Shown here: positions 22,179 through 24,502 of the stretch, in pieces | How the letters are laid out: each line of letters opens with the position of its first letter | Position numbering within the stretch: position 1 is the stretch's first letter | Source: an uncultured Lachnospiraceae bacterium | Lineage (GTDB): Bacteria > Bacillota > Clostridia > Lachnospirales > Lachnospiraceae | NCBI GenBank assembly: GCA_910577655.1 | Contig: CAJTOW010000063.1 | Span: forward strand, 1 to 24,502 | Length of the DNA: 24,502 nt | Direction of reading: 5' to 3' | Position numbers and translations under genes: made by a program | The notes under the pieces: generated by a model | Told to the model about the DNA's origin: nothing | What the model saw: only the letters and a program-made list of their open reading frames with translations | Database searches by the model: none

Positions 22179-22595
22179 ATGAAAGACTGTAATTGTATCT
22201 TTTGCAAGATTGCCAATGGGGAGATTCCGTCTTCTACGGTATATGAGGACGAGGACTTCCGTGCAATTCTGGATCTGGGACCAGCATCCAGGGGGCACAC
22301 GCTGATTCTGCCCAAGAATCATTACGCAGATATTTGTGAGGCAGATCCTGGAATTGCGGGCAAGCTGTTCCCGCTGGCAGGTCGGATCGGTGCAGCCATG
22401 AAAGCGGTGTTGGGAGCCAGCGGTTTTAATGTGGTTCAGAATAATGGCGCCAGTGCCGGTCAGACTGTATTTCATCTGCATGTCCACATCATTCCGCGAT
22501 ATGATGGCGGGCCTCGCATGGTATCCTGGGAACCCGGTGAGGAGAAGCCGGAAGTTCTGGCAGAGACAGCCGCAAGGATAAAAGGGGTACTGTAA
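22179..22595 (+). CDS. HIT family nucleotide-binding hydrolase
   Basis: The protein is 138 residues from the ATG at 22179, which has GGGAGG 8 nt upstream; an in-frame ATG at 22155 lies inside the rhomboid gene and has no site. The signature HLHVHI (99-104) holds the catalytic histidine triad, and C6 and C9 (CIFC) with H48 form the usual zinc site of the HINT branch. These enzymes hydrolyse nucleoside phosphoramidates or dinucleoside polyphosphates; the exact substrate is not predictable. The sigma factor gene follows after 63 bp. Confidence 0.93.
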   Translation: MKDCNCIFCKIANGEIPSSTVYEDEDFRAILDLGPASRGHTLILPKNHYADICEADPGIAGKLFPLAGRIGAAMKAVLGASGFNVVQNNGASAGQTVFHLHVHIIPRYDGGPRMVSWEPGEEKPEVLAETAARIKGVL

Positions 22596-22658
22596 GAGTG
22601 GATATCAGGGGGACGATTCAAAAAGGAAACTATTGTATGCGAATATTGGGGGCAGGAC

Positions 22659-23243
22659 ATGGAGTCTAAAGAGGAATTGTTTCGTGCTATTTATATGCAG
22701 AATCTGCCGGTGGTCCGTATAATTGCCAAAAGATTTCAGATTCCGTCAGATCAGATTGATGATGTGTCACAGAATGTATTTATGGCATTTTACAAGACTT
22801 ACGGAGTAGACAGACCAGTGGAGGAAAGCCGCAGGCTTTTGGCGAGAATAACCAGAAACTGTTGTCTGGATTACAAGAGACAGCAGAATGTGCGTCTGGA
22901 ATTCAGTTGTGATCCGTTCATCATTGAGGAAGAGCTGTTTGGAGATTCATTTTACGCTGATGACAATCTGAGTATCCTGCTTCGCAAGCAGAAATACGAA
23001 AATGTTGCAGAAGCGCTCAGCTCTCTGAAAGCGGAATCTGAAGCCATTATCCGGCTCTATGTGATCGAAGGCAGACCCATGGCTGAGGTTGCAAAGATAC
23101 TGGGAATTGGAGAAGATACTTTCAGAACACGTCTTCACCGGGCAAGAAAAGAGCTGAAAAAAGAATTCCATAAGCAGTCTACGCTGGGCGATCCGTCTAA
23201 GAAGAGAACCTTCCCGGAGGGGATGAATCTCCGGGAAGCATAG
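22659..23243 (+). CDS. ECF-like sigma-70 family RNA polymerase sigma factor
   Basis: The 194-residue protein has sigma region 2 at about 10-75 (DQIDDVSQNVFMAFYK is the core-binding and -10 recognition helix) and region 4 at about 113-167 (MAEVAKILGIGEDTFRTRLHRARKEL, an HTH for the -35). Regions 1.1 and 3 are absent, as in ECF factors. No anti-sigma factor follows, because the next gene is convergent murG, so control must lie elsewhere or in its 27-residue C-terminal tail. GGGGGCAGG provides a modest ribosome binding site. A 10-bp hairpin lies within its last codons. It may be the third gene of the rhomboid transcript. Confidence 0.88.
   Translation: MESKEELFRAIYMQNLPVVRIIAKRFQIPSDQIDDVSQNVFMAFYKTYGVDRPVEESRRLLARITRNCCLDYKRQQNVRLEFSCDPFIIEEELFGDSFYADDNLSILLRKQKYENVAEALSSLKAESEAIIRLYVIEGRPMAEVAKILGIGEDTFRTRLHRARKELKKEFHKQSTLGDPSKKRTFPEGMNLREA
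23210..23238. terminator. Hairpin at the convergent sigma/murG junction
   Basis: CTTCCCGGAG (23210-23219) and CTCCGGGAAG (23229-23238) form a perfect 10-bp stem with a 9-nt loop. It lies in the last codons of the sigma gene, just before the 1-bp gap to the murG stop. No U-run follows on either strand, so intrinsic termination is uncertain; RNA 3'-end protection or transcript collision control is equally possible. Confidence 0.4.
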
Positions 23244-23244
23244 A

Positions 23245-24312
23245 TCAGGCCTCCGCGAAGGAGCTGATCAGTCCCATGACGGTACCAACCGCGTCGGACA
23301 GAGAGCTTTTCTCCATGGCCTGGATGTACTGATGTCGGTTTTCATAGGTTTCCCGGATCGTTCTGCAAAGGGTTGTTCCATCCAGAGCTTCCTCTTCCAG
23401 GACAACGGAAAATCCCTGCTTCTCAAAGGATCGGGCATTAAGGATCTGATCTCCGCGGCTTACGGCGGCGGAAAGGGGGATCAGGATGTTGGGCTTGCGC
23501 AGTGCAAGGATCTCGCAGATCGAGTTGGCACCAGCCCGGGACAGCACCAGGTCTGCGGCTGCGAAGAGGTGTCTTAAAGGGGTGTCTACGTATTCATACT
23601 GGACATATCCCGGCTTGCCAATGAGGCTTTCTTCCAAATGGCCCTTGCCGCAGATATGTATGACCTGATACATATCCAGCAGTTCCGGCAGGATCTGGCG
23701 GACTACCTTATTAACAGCGACGGAGCCGAGACTTCCGCCGATTACCAGGATCACGGGCTTAATGGCTGACAGACCGGTATACTGCAGGCCGGTGAGCCGG
23801 TCGCCTTCCAGAAGCTCCTTGCGGATAGGAGAACCGGTGAGCACGGCTTTGTCCTCTGGCAGATATGTCAGGGTTTCCGGAAAGTTGCAGCATATTTTGG
23901 CAGCCGACGGAATACAGAGCTTGTTGGCAAGGCCGGGGGTCATATCTGACTCATGGATGATAGCCGGAATCTTGTAATGTTTTGCGGCCAGGACTACCGG
24001 GACAGCTACAAATCCACCTTTGGAGAAGACCACGTCAGGGCGGTATTTCTTCATCAGGCGGCGGGCCTCCGCATAGCCTTTGATGACACGGAAGGGATCG
24101 GTAAAATTTTTCAGATCAAAATAACGGCGGAGTTTGCCGGAGGAGATTCCGTCATAGGGAATGCCGGCATCTTCGATGAGTTTGCGCTCGATTCCATTGT
24201 AGGAACCGATATAATGTATTTCGTAACCGCGCTCGACCAGGGAGGGGAGAAGCGCAAGATTGGGGGTAACATGGCCAGCGGTACCGCCGCCGGTAAGAAC
24301 GATCTTCTTCAT
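23245..24312 (-). CDS. murG: UDP-N-acetylglucosamine--undecaprenyl-PP-MurNAc-pentapeptide N-acetylglucosaminyltransferase
   Basis: This 355-residue GT-B glycosyltransferase converts lipid I to lipid II at the inner face of the membrane. The N-terminal lobe has the glycine-rich TGGGTAGHVTPNLAL loop (7-21, H14), SKGGFVAVPVV at 97-107 and HESD at 120-123. The C-terminal lobe has IGGSLGSVAVN at 191-201, SRAGANSICEI at 258-268 and GDQILNA at 287-293. Length is normal. GGAGG lies 6 nt before the ATG. It stands outside any division/cell-wall (dcw) cluster, as in many Lachnospiraceae. Its stop lies 1 bp from that of the convergent sigma gene. Confidence 0.96.
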   Translation of the reverse strand: MKKIVLTGGGTAGHVTPNLALLPSLVERGYEIHYIGSYNGIERKLIEDAGIPYDGISSGKLRRYFDLKNFTDPFRVIKGYAEARRLMKKYRPDVVFSKGGFVAVPVVLAAKHYKIPAIIHESDMTPGLANKLCIPSAAKICCNFPETLTYLPEDKAVLTGSPIRKELLEGDRLTGLQYTGLSAIKPVILVIGGSLGSVAVNKVVRQILPELLDMYQVIHICGKGHLEESLIGKPGYVQYEYVDTPLRHLFAAADLVLSRAGANSICEILALRKPNILIPLSAAVSRGDQILNARSFEKQGFSVVLEEEALDGTTLCRTIRETYENRHQYIQAMEKSSLSDAVGTVMGLISSFAEA

Positions 24313-24340
24313 AAATGCCTCCAGTTGATTATTGAACTTC

Positions 24341-24386
24341 TAGGACGTGTTTGCGGATGGCAGGGAAGCATCCCAAACATGCTCTA
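24341..24386. repeat. Short palindromic element, GAGCRTGTYTG family (46-bp member)
   Basis: TAGGACGTGTTTG (24341-24353) and its inverse at 24374-24386 (TAGAGCATGTTTG on the other strand) match at 10 of 13. The tip GAGCATGTTTG resembles the ends of the elements at 5636 and 21151. It lies in the predicted 5' leader of murG. Confidence 0.45.
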
Positions 24387-24389
24387 GTA

Positions 24390-24420
24390 ATAATAGTAAC
24401 CACAACTACCAAAAAGTCAA
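24390..24420 (-). promoter_or_regulatory. Possible murG promoter
   Basis: On the minus strand, TTGACT (24420-24415) is followed after 19 bp by TATTAT (24395-24390); TACTAT with a 16-bp spacer is an alternative. Spacing is not ideal. The rest of the window to 24502 shows only a small GC stem near 24425-24440 and no gene. Confidence 0.35.
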
Positions 24421-24502
24421 CCCCGAAATCTCCGGGATCGTGGAAACCTAGTATGACCCACACCAATTACCATTATGTTTCGCGCAGGATAAATTTTCAT
24501 CC

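Overview
The window looks like a chromosomal segment of a mid-GC Lachnospiraceae-type Clostridia (Firmicutes). The grounds are the gene repertoire (a monoderm Tad/Flp pilus locus with DUF5702 and DUF6382-FHA proteins, a DUF2508/YaaL protein, a UPF0597 cysteine desulfidase, a DUF1703-type AAA/PD-(D/E)XK protein), strong AGGAGG-type ribosome binding sites, and TTGACA/TATAAT promoters. The genus cannot be fixed from sequence alone.

Layout. 1-3516: a class II aldolase, a frameshifted VanZ-like gene, and an AAA-like ATPase/nuclease-fold gene behind a consensus promoter, followed by a gene-free stretch with a palindromic element and a degenerate 70-bp tandem repeat. 3517-6613, minus strand: glycogen branching enzyme glgB, a relic reading frame, a palindromic repeat, a DUF2508 gene and an ArsR-type repressor with a palindrome-rich promoter. 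6654-7447: gene-free. It holds an IS66-like miniature element with an 8-bp target duplication, a consensus promoter, a roughly 530-nt structured leader with competing hairpins, and a 159-bp inverted-repeat element.

7448-18524: an eleven-gene Tad/Flp pilus operon on the plus strand. The order is A24 prepilin peptidase, TadZ-like ATPase, TadA motor, TadB, TadC-like protein with an added extracytoplasmic domain, Flp1 pilin, (IS66-like miniature element), DUF5702/TadG-like protein, TadE-like protein with a duplicated His/Cys module, second A24 prepilin peptidase, TadE-like protein, and a DUF6382-FHA protein. Together these would make, process, export and regulate a cell-surface fibre. No outer-membrane secretin is present, as expected for a monoderm. 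Most genes overlap or abut, so translation is probably coupled.

18549-21151: a LysR-type regulator divergent from an L-cysteine desulfidase/serine dehydratase-alpha family gene. 21152-24502: a repeat-rich gap, then rhomboid protease, HIT hydrolase and an ECF-like sigma factor on the plus strand, convergent with a lone murG on the minus strand.

A recurring theme is the density of short palindromic, probably non-autonomous elements in intergenic DNA. At least ten were found, in five or six families defined by their ends (GTAACAGTTCAG, GTTACTGTTCA, GAGCRTGTYTG, GGGCTGTYGCAAAA and others). None carries a transposase here. Family names come from motif recognition; no database search was possible.
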